From Bradyrhizobium betae (GTDB lineage Bacteria > Pseudomonadota > Alphaproteobacteria > Rhizobiales > Xanthobacteraceae): 64,000 nt of DNA. The translations under genes and the position numbers were made by a program. The notes below the pieces were generated by a model. That model was given only the letters and a program-made list of their open reading frames with translations. It ran no database searches and was not told the DNA's origin. Shown in pieces: positions 1 to 6,740 of the stretch (positions within the stretch are counted from its first letter, which is position 1; each line of letters opens with the position of its first letter). The stretch spans positions 186,001 through 250,000 of the forward strand of contig NZ_MZXW01000050.1 of NCBI RefSeq assembly GCF_004123905.1. The letters run 5' to 3'.

Positions 1-184
1 CATTCGCATGATCGCGGATCGTGCGATCACGTGCCTGTCGGGAACGCGGCTGCCGACCCGCATCGACAGCGTCTGCGTCCACGGCGATACGCCGGGCGCG
101 GTTGCGATGGCGCAACGCCTGAAGGCGCGCCTTGCGGCGGCAGGCGTCACGCTGGCGCCGATGGCTGAGGTCATCGGTGCCTGA
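1..184 (+). CDS. pxpA: LamB/YcsF family protein, 5-oxoprolinase subunit A-like (3' end only)
   Basis: The reading frame is open from base 2 to a TGA at 182-184 and gives the last 60 residues of a protein whose start lies left of the window. The segment SVCVHGDTPGAVAMA followed by a basic helix (RLKARL) matches the conserved C-terminus of LamB/YcsF proteins. PxpA is the subunit that, with PxpB and PxpC, hydrolyses 5-oxoproline to glutamate in the cytoplasm. The next gene downstream, on the other strand, is a RidA-like protein. The pxpBC partners are not visible and would have to lie to the left. The family call is firm; the substrate is inferred from the family. Confidence 0.8.
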   Translation, partial: IRMIADRAITCLSGTRLPTRIDSVCVHGDTPGAVAMAQRLKARLAAAGVTLAPMAEVIGA

Positions 185-272
185 TCGCCTGCGGGCCTCT
201 CCTTCACGAGAGAACGCCGTCTCGCGATCAAGCTAGGCGTGCCTCGCTCACCCGGGGTACGAGACCGCTGAT

Positions 273-319
273 TTGCCCGACGGGCAAAACACCTTGTAAG
301 GCAGGCGGCGTGTCAACCC
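273..319 (+). repeat. Palindromic intergenic repeat, copy 1
   Basis: A perfect inverted repeat TTGCCCG-A-CGGGCAA (273-287) is followed by AAACACCT and, about 20 bases on, by GTGTCAACCC. A second copy with the same order and orientation is at 24957-24993. Both lie outside genes. This copy sits at the 3' end of the RidA-like gene (minus strand) and after the PxpA-like gene (plus strand), so it may be a hairpin at a convergent gene junction. I recall similar text in Bradyrhizobium intergenic DNA but could not check it. Confidence 0.6.
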
Positions 320-331
320 TGATTGTCGGCT

Positions 332-691
332 TCAGGCCTGAGGCGGTCGTGCCGCGATGGCGGTCATCTCGAGTTTGACGCCCGGCCCGAGATCAGCGAC
401 GCCGATTGCGGCGCGCGCCGGCAGATGAGCCTCGGCGAAATGCGCCTTCCAGGCTGCATTGAACTCTGCCTTCTCCTTGAGGCTGGTCATATAGATCGTC
501 ACTTGCAGGACGTTGGCCAAATCGGATCCGAGGGTCTTCAACAACTGGGCCAACTGCTTGAGGACGTCGTTGGCCTGGCCCGACATATCGAGGCTCGCGT
601 CCTCGGGAACAATTCCACCGATGTAAAGCACGCCATTATGCTCGACCACTTCGTGGAGCAGACCTTCGTAGGGCAAGACGCGCTGGATCAT
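332..691 (-). CDS. RidA/YjgF family protein
   Basis: The product is 119 aa, the usual RidA length. RidA proteins are small cytoplasmic trimers; the best known deaminate reactive enamine/imine intermediates made by PLP enzymes. The fold is recognisable from NGVLYIGGIVPED, the central QANDVLKQLAQLLKTLGSDLANVLQVTIY and the C-terminal GPGVKLEMTAIA. The classic RidA arginine motif is not obvious, so this may be a divergent subfamily. I chose the ATG at 689-691 because the family homology begins at MIQRVLPYEG. The frame stays open far upstream, but that part has no family signature. It faces the PxpA-like gene. Confidence 0.8.
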   Translation of the reverse strand: MIQRVLPYEGLLHEVVEHNGVLYIGGIVPEDASLDMSGQANDVLKQLAQLLKTLGSDLANVLQVTIYMTSLKEKAEFNAAWKAHFAEAHLPARAAIGVADLGPGVKLEMTAIAARPPQA

Positions 692-1018
692 GATGAGACC
701 GATGTTGCTGCAGGGGATGCGCGGCATATCGCACATTTCGATGTCAGTGTCGTCGGAAGAGATTGCACGCGAAGCCATGCCGAAAGCGGGACTGGGCATG
801 CCCCGCATGCGGTCTCGTAAAATATTGAAAATAAAAGAATAAATGGCTTTTGGTGTCGCCGCCGGTCGATTCGGCGAGAGTTCGCCAAGGTGTCCTTGCA
901 CGAGGCCCCGGCATTTCCGCCGGCCTTGAGCCCGACGACATCGCGGAGCGGATCGGTATACTGGCACCCGAATTGACACCGGAGCGGCCAGCCTGCGCAG
1001 GACCGCAACAAGGATCAG
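692..1018. promoter_or_regulatory. Divergent intergenic region between the ridA-like gene and bisC
   Basis: This 327-bp gap separates two divergent genes and should hold both promoters. Its most obvious feature is an AT-rich stretch at about 814-846, flanked by GC-rich DNA, which could be the core promoter or an UP-like element. A TTGACA word at 973-978 has the -35 consensus for the plus strand, but I see no good -10 hexamer 16-18 bases downstream. Just before bisC, AAGGATC serves as a ribosome binding site. No gene or structured element was recognised here. Confidence 0.4.
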
Positions 1019-3343
1019 ATGATGGACGATACGATTGGTTTCCCCGATCCCGGCCTCGACCTCTCGGACGGCTTCAAGCCGCACACCTCGCATTGGGGCG
1101 TGTTTTCCGCGCGCCAGGGCAAAGCGGGGCTCGAGGTCAGGGCCTATGCCGGCGATCCCGATCCGAACGGCATCATCGACAATTTCCCAGGCGCGCTCCG
1201 CCACCAGGCGCGCATCGCGCAGCCGGCGATCCGCCGTGGCTGGCTCGAGCGCGGGCCCGGCCCGGACGATCGCCGCGGCCGCGACGAGTTCGTCTCCGTG
1301 AGCTGGGAGAAGGCGCTCGATCTTCTCGGCGACGAGCTCGGCCGCATCCGCGACACGCGCGGCCCTGGCGCCGTGTTCGGCGGCTCCTATGGCTGGTCGA
1401 GCGCGGGCCGCCTTCACCACGCTCAGAGCCAGGTGCATCGCTTCCTCAACATCGCCCTGGGCGGTTATGTGCGCTCGGTGAATTCCTATTCCTCGGGCGC
1501 GTCCTCCGTGCTGCTGCCGCAGATCCTTGCGGGCTACGAGGATATCACCAAGCGCAACGTCACCTGGGAGCAGATCGCTGATAATACCGACATCGTGCTG
1601 GCGTTCGGCGGCATGGCGCTGAAGAACTCCATGGTGGCCGGCGGCTCGATCAGCAAGCATGTCGAGCGTGACGCCATGGCAGCGGCGCACCGGCGCGGCT
1701 GCGAGTTCATTCTTGTCAGCCCGCTGCGTGAAGACCTGCCTGTCGAAGCCGGCGCCGAATGGATGACCTGTGTTCCGAGCACCGACACCGCGCTGATGCT
1801 CGGCATCGTTCACACGCTGGTCAGCGAGAATTTGCACGACCAGGCCTTCCTCGATCGCTACACCGAGGGTTGGCCGGTCTTCCTGCGCTATCTCACCGGC
1901 GAGAGCGACGGGCAGGCGAAGCACGCCGAATGGGCATCCGGGATCTCAGGTGTCGATGCGGACACCATCCGCAAGCTCGCGCGTCGCCTCGCCGGAAAGC
2001 GCGCGCTGATCACCGTCTCCCATTCGCTCCAGCGCGCCGAACATGGCGAGCAGCCAGTGTGGATGGGCATGGTGCTGGCGGCCGCACTCGGCCAGATCGG
2101 CCTTCCCGGCGGCGGCTACGGCTATTCGCTCGGGGCGATCGGCTATTACGGCCGCCGCGTCAACGACGTGCCGGGGCCGACGCTGGGGCAGGGCCGCAAC
2201 GGTATCAGGGATTTCATTCCGGTCGCGCGCATCGCCGACATGCTGCTCAACCCCGGCAGCACCTATCGCTACAATGGCGAGACGCGCACCTATCCGGACA
2301 TCCGCTTGGTCTACTGGGCCGGCGGCAATCCCTTCCATCACCACCAGGACATCAACCGCCTGCGCAAGGCGTTTGCGAAAGTCGACACGTTCGTCGTGCA
2401 TGATCTCGGCTGGACCGCCACCGCGCGGCACGCCGACATCGTGCTGCCCGCGACGATGACGCTCGAGCGCGAGGACATCGGCTATTCCAGCAACGATCCG
2501 CTGATGGTCGCGATGCACCGGATCGCCGAGCCGTTTGGCCTTGCGCGCGACGACTACGAGATCTTTGCCGATCTCGCCGAGCGTCTCGGCGCCCGCGAGC
2601 CTTTTACGGAAGGCCGCACGTCACGGGAGTGGCTGGAACATCTGTACGAGCCGACCCGCGCATCGCTCGAAGCGCGCGGCCTGGAGGCGCCGAGCTTCGA
2701 CGAGTTCTGGAAGCGCGGCAGCCTGGTCGTTCCGCAGCAGCCCGACGATGGCGGCCGGCTGCGCAGTTTTCGCGAGGATCCGGTCGCCCATCCGCTGCCG
2801 ACGCCGAGCGGACGCATCGAGATCTTTTCGCAGAAGATCGCGGGCCACGGCGATGCGGATTGTCCGGGACATCCGGTCTGGCTGGAGAAGACCGACATGC
2901 CGAAGCCGGGTGCGCCGTGCTTCCTTGTCGCCAATCAGCCGGTGACGCGCCTGCACAGCCAGCTCGATTTCGGCGGACATTCGCTTGCCGCAAAGCATCG
3001 CGGCCGCGAGGTCGCGCGCATGAACCCGGTTGACGCCGACGCGCGCGGCATCAAGGACGGCGACATCATCCGCCTGTTCAACGACCGCGGCGCCTGCCTT
3101 GCCGCAGTCCACGTCACCGACGGCATCGCGGCCGGTGTCGTTCAGCTTCCGACCGGCGCCTGGTACGACCCGATGGACCCCGAGGACGAAGCGCCGCTCT
3201 GCGTTCACGGCAATCCGAACGTGCTCACTCGCGACATCGGCACCTCGTCCTTCGCGCAGGGCTGCACCGGGCAACTGACGGCGGTCGAGGTCGAGAAGTT
3301 CACCGGCAATCTGCCGCCGATCCGGGCGTTTGATCCGGTGTAG
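1019..3343 (+). CDS. bisC: Molybdopterin-dependent oxidoreductase, biotin/trimethylamine sulfoxide reductase type
   Basis: The 774-aa product is a full-length DMSO-reductase-family enzyme that reduces S- or N-oxides using a bis-MGD molybdenum cofactor. GGSYGW (W126) and NSYSSGA about 32 residues later match the Trp and Ser (S158) that line the Mo site in DMSO reductases; Ser is the expected Mo ligand. No N-terminal 4Fe-4S cysteine motif is present, as expected for the TorA/BisC branch. There is no twin-arginine signal, which points to a cytoplasmic BisC-like role such as repair of biotin or methionine sulfoxide rather than periplasmic respiration. The C-terminal half carries the cofactor-dinucleotide domain. 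Either of the two adjacent ATG codons (1019, 1022) could be the start. It is a single gene with no partner subunits. Confidence 0.85.
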   Translation: MMDDTIGFPDPGLDLSDGFKPHTSHWGVFSARQGKAGLEVRAYAGDPDPNGIIDNFPGALRHQARIAQPAIRRGWLERGPGPDDRRGRDEFVSVSWEKALDLLGDELGRIRDTRGPGAVFGGSYGWSSAGRLHHAQSQVHRFLNIALGGYVRSVNSYSSGASSVLLPQILAGYEDITKRNVTWEQIADNTDIVLAFGGMALKNSMVAGGSISKHVERDAMAAAHRRGCEFILVSPLREDLPVEAGAEWMTCVPSTDTALMLGIVHTLVSENLHDQAFLDRYTEGWPVFLRYLTGESDGQAKHAEWASGISGVDADTIRKLARRLAGKRALITVSHSLQRAEHGEQPVWMGMVLAAALGQIGLPGGGYGYSLGAIGYYGRRVNDVPGPTLGQGRNGIRDFIPVARIADMLLNPGSTYRYNGETRTYPDIRLVYWAGGNPFHHHQDINRLRKAFAKVDTFVVHDLGWTATARHADIVLPATMTLEREDIGYSSNDPLMVAMHRIAEPFGLARDDYEIFADLAERLGAREPFTEGRTSREWLEHLYEPTRASLEARGLEAPSFDEFWKRGSLVVPQQPDDGGRLRSFREDPVAHPLPTPSGRIEIFSQKIAGHGDADCPGHPVWLEKTDMPKPGAPCFLVANQPVTRLHSQLDFGGHSLAAKHRGREVARMNPVDADARGIKDGDIIRLFNDRGACLAAVHVTDGIAAGVVQLPTGAWYDPMDPEDEAPLCVHGNPNVLTRDIGTSSFAQGCTGQLTAVEVEKFTGNLPPIRAFDPV

Positions 3344-3360
3344 CGGAAGGGCCGTTAATA

Positions 3361-4383
3361 TCAGCTCGATATCAACGTCAACGAGCGCGCCGGCGCGGCG
3401 CGCTCGTTGACGGACTCCGACGCAAATTTTCCGGCCGTCATCGCCGGCGGCAAGACCGGATTGGTGCTGTGCCAGGTCGGCGGCCAGTGCTCGGCCCGAT
3501 GGCCCCAGGCATTGAGCTGTCCGAGCGCATCGAACAGACCGAGATATTGGTGATAGGCGACGTTCGGCAGGTCCTCGCCGATCGGACATCCCAGCGTCAC
3601 CACGCGCAGGCCGTCGAGCCGCTCTGCCGGGACCGATCGGATCGCGTTGCTGATCTGAAGCGAGCCTTTGCTGTGACCGACCAGCAGGCGGAACGGCTGT
3701 TCGCGATTCATCAGCAGCGAATGGAGCACGTCCGATGAACCGGATCCGCATCGGAACACCGGTGCGCCCCGCACGGTCGGCTCACTCGGCGCCGATGCGG
3801 CAAGCTCGCGCCCGATGCGCGCGACCCCAGGCGCGGCCGCCGCGAGCCCCGTCTGGATCATCGACTTGCTGCCGAGGTAATCGTGCAGGCCGAACGCGAA
3901 CCAGCCGCCCAGCGATTGGAGAAGGACGTCGGCAACACCGTAACCCGGTACGAGCGCCAGCACGGGCTTCTGAAGAGCGACGGAGACGTCCCAGGCCAAG
4001 GCCGCGCTCCCCAGCGCCGAACTGCCGACGCCGGTGATCGTGACGATGTCGACGTCTCGCGTTTCCTGGTAGGGCGAATTGAGGAAGGCGTCGACGCTCT
4101 TGTATTCGTGGACGTAAGGCGGCGTCGCGGCATCAATGAGGAGCATCGATCCTTCGGGATCGCTGAGCGCGTCGAAGTCGACGATGCGGGACGGCCGCTT
4201 TTCATCCTGTGCCGCCATCTGCGCGTCCTTTCCGGCCAATCCGGCGCGCAGGGTCGGAACGTCGTAGAAGATGAAGTCCAGTGCGGTGTTGAACAGCCGG
4301 CACGAACGTACCGCCGGCTCGATGAGCCATTTTGGAATCTCGAAGAGGGATAGTCCGGTGGACGAATGATCTGGTGTCGCCAT
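3361..4383 (-). CDS. Alpha/beta-hydrolase-like protein with GHSKG motif
   Basis: The 340-aa protein carries LLVGHSKGSLQIS (motif at residues 236-240, S238). This fits a nucleophile elbow (G-x-S-x-G) of an alpha/beta hydrolase or lipase-like fold. A glycine-rich segment ITGVGSSALGSAALAWD (about 117-132) precedes it. No signal peptide or clear transmembrane span is seen, so a cytoplasmic enzyme is likely. The ATG at 4381-4383 is preceded by GGAG at good spacing; the longer frame upstream has no such site. The substrate is unknown. Its last codons contain a perfect 16-bp inverted repeat (3376-3412), and bisC converges on it from the left. Confidence 0.55.
   Translation of the reverse strand: MATPDHSSTGLSLFEIPKWLIEPAVRSCRLFNTALDFIFYDVPTLRAGLAGKDAQMAAQDEKRPSRIVDFDALSDPEGSMLLIDAATPPYVHEYKSVDAFLNSPYQETRDVDIVTITGVGSSALGSAALAWDVSVALQKPVLALVPGYGVADVLLQSLGGWFAFGLHDYLGSKSMIQTGLAAAAPGVARIGRELAASAPSEPTVRGAPVFRCGSGSSDVLHSLLMNREQPFRLLVGHSKGSLQISNAIRSVPAERLDGLRVVTLGCPIGEDLPNVAYHQYLGLFDALGQLNAWGHRAEHWPPTWHSTNPVLPPAMTAGKFASESVNERAAPARSLTLISS
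3376..3412. terminator. Perfect 16-bp inverted repeat at a convergent gene end
   Basis: Arms 3376-3391 and 3397-3412 are exact reverse complements (left arm CGTCAACGAGCGCGCC) with a 5-base loop GGCGC. The hairpin lies inside the last codons of the hydrolase gene and about 35 bases after the bisC stop. It could terminate transcripts from either side or protect mRNA 3' ends. No T-run follows on the plus strand, so intrinsic termination of bisC is not assured. Confidence 0.6.
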
Positions 4384-4602
4384 GACGGGCTCCAATTGCT
4401 TTTGAACAATCGATCTTCCGCCTGATCTTGTCCGCTTATGTGCGGTCAGGCCGACGCCCGGCGATATAAGTGTAGTATGGAGAAGCGGCAATTTACAATT
4501 GTCGCTTCGATGGAGCGCTGATCACATTTGTCGCATCGCAAGTCCCGCAGCGCAGGAGGACGGGGCTGACAACGTCGTCATCGCAATCGTCGCTGACGTC
4601 GC

Positions 4603-4640
4603 AAAAAGGGGCCGCCCTGTGTGGGTGCAGGGACGGCCCC
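4603..4640 (-). terminator. Intrinsic terminator of the AraC-type regulator gene
   Basis: On the minus strand a GC-rich stem (GGGGCCG...CGGCCCC outer pairing with an inner CCCTG/CAGGG, one bulge) occupies 4608-4640 and runs straight into TTTTT (4603-4607). It lies about 75 bases downstream of the regulator's stop codon and separates it from the hydrolase gene. Confidence 0.7.
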
Positions 4641-4679
4641 CGAGTGGCTCGTAGGCCCGGGAGGACAAGGGCGCGAGCC

Positions 4680-4705
4680 GGCGCAAGTGGCAGGGCACTT
4701 GCGCC
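4680..4705. repeat. 10-bp perfect inverted repeat after the AraC gene
   Basis: Arms GGCGCAAGTG (4680-4689) and CACTTGCGCC (4696-4705) pair perfectly around a 6-base loop, 10 bases beyond the regulator's stop codon. It may stabilise the mRNA end ahead of the intrinsic terminator at 4603-4640. Confidence 0.5.
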
Positions 4706-4714
4706 AAAGGCAGA

Positions 4715-5701
4715 TCAGGCGGCCGCGCCGACCATCCAGTCATTTTCCGCCGCCGGCCGGCTTCGCGGCAACGCTTCGACTTCAACGCGCTCGCCCTTGC
4801 TGGCGAGGCGCCAGCGCGCCGGCGATTGACCGCTCATGCGCTTGAACACGGTCGAAAAATGCGCCTGGGTGCTGAAGCCGACGGCAAGCGCGATCTCGGC
4901 CAGCGGCCTCCCGCTCGTCGTGAGCAGCGTCTTGGCATGCTCGATCCGGTGATTGAGCAGATATTCGCGTGGCCGATAGCCGGTCGCGGCGCGGAACTGC
5001 GCCGCGAAGTGCATGCGCGACAGGCCCGCGACGTTGGCGAGCTCGGACAGGCTGAGACAGCGGTCGAAATGATCGGCGATATGCTGCTCGACACGCCGCA
5101 GCCGCCATTTCGGCAGGGCATTGACCTTGGCGCGCGGCGGCTCCAGCCGGGCGAGATGCACGGCGAGGGTTTGGCCGATGCAGCGCGTAAAGCGGTGGTC
5201 CGCCGCGTCGCCATGTGCGATCAGCGCCCGGGCGAGCTGCGCCGCGAGCGGGTCGCGCAGTAGCACGAGGTCGTTCAGTCCATCGGTCGTGGAAAATTGC
5301 GCCGGAAAATGATCCGCGGAGATGTGGAAATGCAGGAAGGCGCAGGGGGCCTGGAACTGGACGCTGAGCTGCCGCGACGGCGCGCTGACATACATCGAGC
5401 CCGCGGGCATCGTGCCGTCGAAGACGATCTGGCGATCGCGGGTCAGCTTCGCACGCGTCTGCTTCAGGGCGATGCCGACGAAATAGCAATTCTCGGGTGT
5501 TGTCGCCTCGTGCGACGAGGCGCCTCGCGGATCGTCCCATCGCGAGACAATGATATCCTCGGCGGCAGCCTCCGGGTTGTAGTCGACCCCGCGCCATTGG
5601 TTCTCGCGGCTGATCGCTTGGGCTGCGTGAGGCAGCTTCTGATCGTGCGCACCGGCTGGAAAATCAATCCAAGGATGCGCTGCCTGCAAATCGCTCAACA
5701 T
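4715..5701 (-). CDS. AraC-family transcriptional regulator
   Basis: The product is 328 aa. The C-terminal ~100 residues hold the paired helix-turn-helix motifs of AraC proteins: LSLSELANVAGLSRMHFAAQF, then PLAEIALAVGFSTQAHFSTVF with the typical FKRMSGQSPARWR end. The N-terminal ~200 residues look like a cupin-type sensor domain; no ligand can be named. The ATG at 5699-5701 follows a strong GAGAGAGGA ribosome site; a longer in-frame start upstream lacks one. About 115 bp upstream lies a tandem 10-bp repeat (5817-5836), also found ahead of the neighbouring gene, suggesting autoregulation and control of that gene. A terminator follows at 4603-4640. Confidence 0.85.
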   Translation of the reverse strand: MLSDLQAAHPWIDFPAGAHDQKLPHAAQAISRENQWRGVDYNPEAAAEDIIVSRWDDPRGASSHEATTPENCYFVGIALKQTRAKLTRDRQIVFDGTMPAGSMYVSAPSRQLSVQFQAPCAFLHFHISADHFPAQFSTTDGLNDLVLLRDPLAAQLARALIAHGDAADHRFTRCIGQTLAVHLARLEPPRAKVNALPKWRLRRVEQHIADHFDRCLSLSELANVAGLSRMHFAAQFRAATGYRPREYLLNHRIEHAKTLLTTSGRPLAEIALAVGFSTQAHFSTVFKRMSGQSPARWRLASKGERVEVEALPRSRPAAENDWMVGAAA

Positions 5702-5816
5702 CGTTCGTCCTCTCTCTTCCCAGTGACCGCTTGTGGCGGCCGGCGAACGCACAAGTCCTGCGTCCGGTATGCTGGAAGAGTAAGCGCGTGTGCGCCAGGA
5801 CGCTCGTTAGCGGTGA

Positions 5817-5836
5817 TTAGGAGTTGTTAGTTGTTG
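5817..5836 (-). promoter_or_regulatory. Tandem 10-bp direct repeat, candidate AraC-protein site (copy A)
   Basis: On the plus strand this reads TTAGGAGTTG then TTAGTTGTTG. It matches the site at 6683-6702 at 17 of 20 positions. The 10-bp spacing equals one helical turn, the geometry expected for the two DNA-reading heads of an AraC protein. It sits about 115 bp upstream of the AraC gene start. Confidence 0.5.
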
Positions 5837-5914
5837 TGTGAGCGCGAATGGTGTGACAGCTCGCCGCAGCTGACTCGATTTTACGAGAGCTTTCAACTCG
5901 TTGCCTCAATCGGG

Positions 5915-6622
5915 CTACTCTAATACGGCGTCGAAGATCTCGACATCCATCAGCACGGGCTTGGCGATCACGGCTCCGTCGGGCTGCAACGTCTGCACAC
6001 GCCGCAGCGTCGGCACCACGATGCCGCCGAAACTGTCATGAGCCCAGGAGTAGTGCGTGACCTTCATTCCGAAGAGATCGTGATCCGTCCGCCGTTGCAG
6101 CGCGTTCTCGTCGAAATAGAAGATCTGCTCGGGCGCGAGCGTGATCAAGTGCGCCGGGAATTGCGCCCGCAACCGCCGCCAGGTCTCGGTGCCTTCGTGC
6201 CACGGCGCCAGCTCCTCCACCACGACGTCGGGATGCGCAAGCAAAAATGGGATCGTCAGATAATTCCAGATCGCGACGCCGCAGAAGAAAATCAGATGCA
6301 ACTCGTCCGCAAGCGCGGGCGAGCTCGCTTCCGGAAACGCGAGGCGCGGATTGCGCCAGGTCCGCAGCACCGCGCCATCCAAGCTTTCGATCGTGATCGC
6401 GTCCGGTTGAAAGGAGCCCGAATGTTCTCCCCCGGTGATGCCGGTGAAGCGGACGGATTGCGTCCGGGTCGAGCCTTCCGCGGTCACATCCTTGAATTCT
6501 CTGGCGTGCCCGGCGCTGGAGAACAGCGTTCCGCCGACGGACAGATGGAGCGTGAACCGGTTCAAGCTGTTCCAGCGGGCCAAACCGCCGCTGGCATCGA
6601 TTACGTCGTCAAGAAGAGCCAT
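5915..6622 (-). CDS. Conserved-looking protein of unknown function
   Basis: The 235-aa product has no signal peptide or membrane span that I can see. It is rich in short beta-like segments (FTLHLSVGGTLF, QSVRFTGITGGEH, QIFYFDENALQRRTDHD, VPTLRRVQTL), giving the impression of an open beta-sheet protein vaguely like LolA/outer-membrane-lipoprotein-carrier folds. That resemblance is weak and not a functional call. The start ATG at 6620-6622 has a weak GGCGGGA upstream. A tandem 10-bp repeat 60 bp upstream (6683-6702) is shared with the downstream AraC gene, which suggests the regulator controls this gene. Confidence 0.5.
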   Translation of the reverse strand: MALLDDVIDASGGLARWNSLNRFTLHLSVGGTLFSSAGHAREFKDVTAEGSTRTQSVRFTGITGGEHSGSFQPDAITIESLDGAVLRTWRNPRLAFPEASSPALADELHLIFFCGVAIWNYLTIPFLLAHPDVVVEELAPWHEGTETWRRLRAQFPAHLITLAPEQIFYFDENALQRRTDHDLFGMKVTHYSWAHDSFGGIVVPTLRRVQTLQPDGAVIAKPVLMDVEIFDAVLE

Positions 6623-6682
6623 GTCCCGCCATATCCGCCGTGAAGTGCCACCACCATGGCGGGGCGGATGCGGCTTGGCGTG

Positions 6683-6702
6683 TTAGAAGTTGTTAGGAGT
6701 TG
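6683..6702 (-). promoter_or_regulatory. Tandem 10-bp direct repeat, candidate AraC-protein site (copy B)
   Basis: On the plus strand this reads TTAGAAGTTG then TTAGGAGTTG, two near-identical decamers placed 60 bp upstream of the gene at 5915-6622. See the matching copy at 5817-5836 upstream of the AraC regulator. Confidence 0.5.
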
Positions 6703-6740
6703 CGAGCGGCCGGGATGGCGGTATCCCGTTGAAGATGCTG

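Larger units (their letters stand above)
4384..4714. other. Gene-free interval between AraC gene and hydrolase
   Basis: This 331-bp interval lies between two minus-strand genes. Reading in their direction it holds, first, a 10-bp perfect hairpin (4680-4705) just after the AraC-gene stop, then an intrinsic terminator (4603-4640), then the presumed promoter region of the hydrolase gene (about 4384-4600). Open frames crossing it lack family signatures and were not called. Confidence 0.5.

Noticed and set aside
332..1924. Long minus-strand open frame extending far upstream of the RidA-like protein
   Set aside because: Only the last 119 codons match a family; the rest is antisense to bisC in GC-rich DNA and has no family signature.
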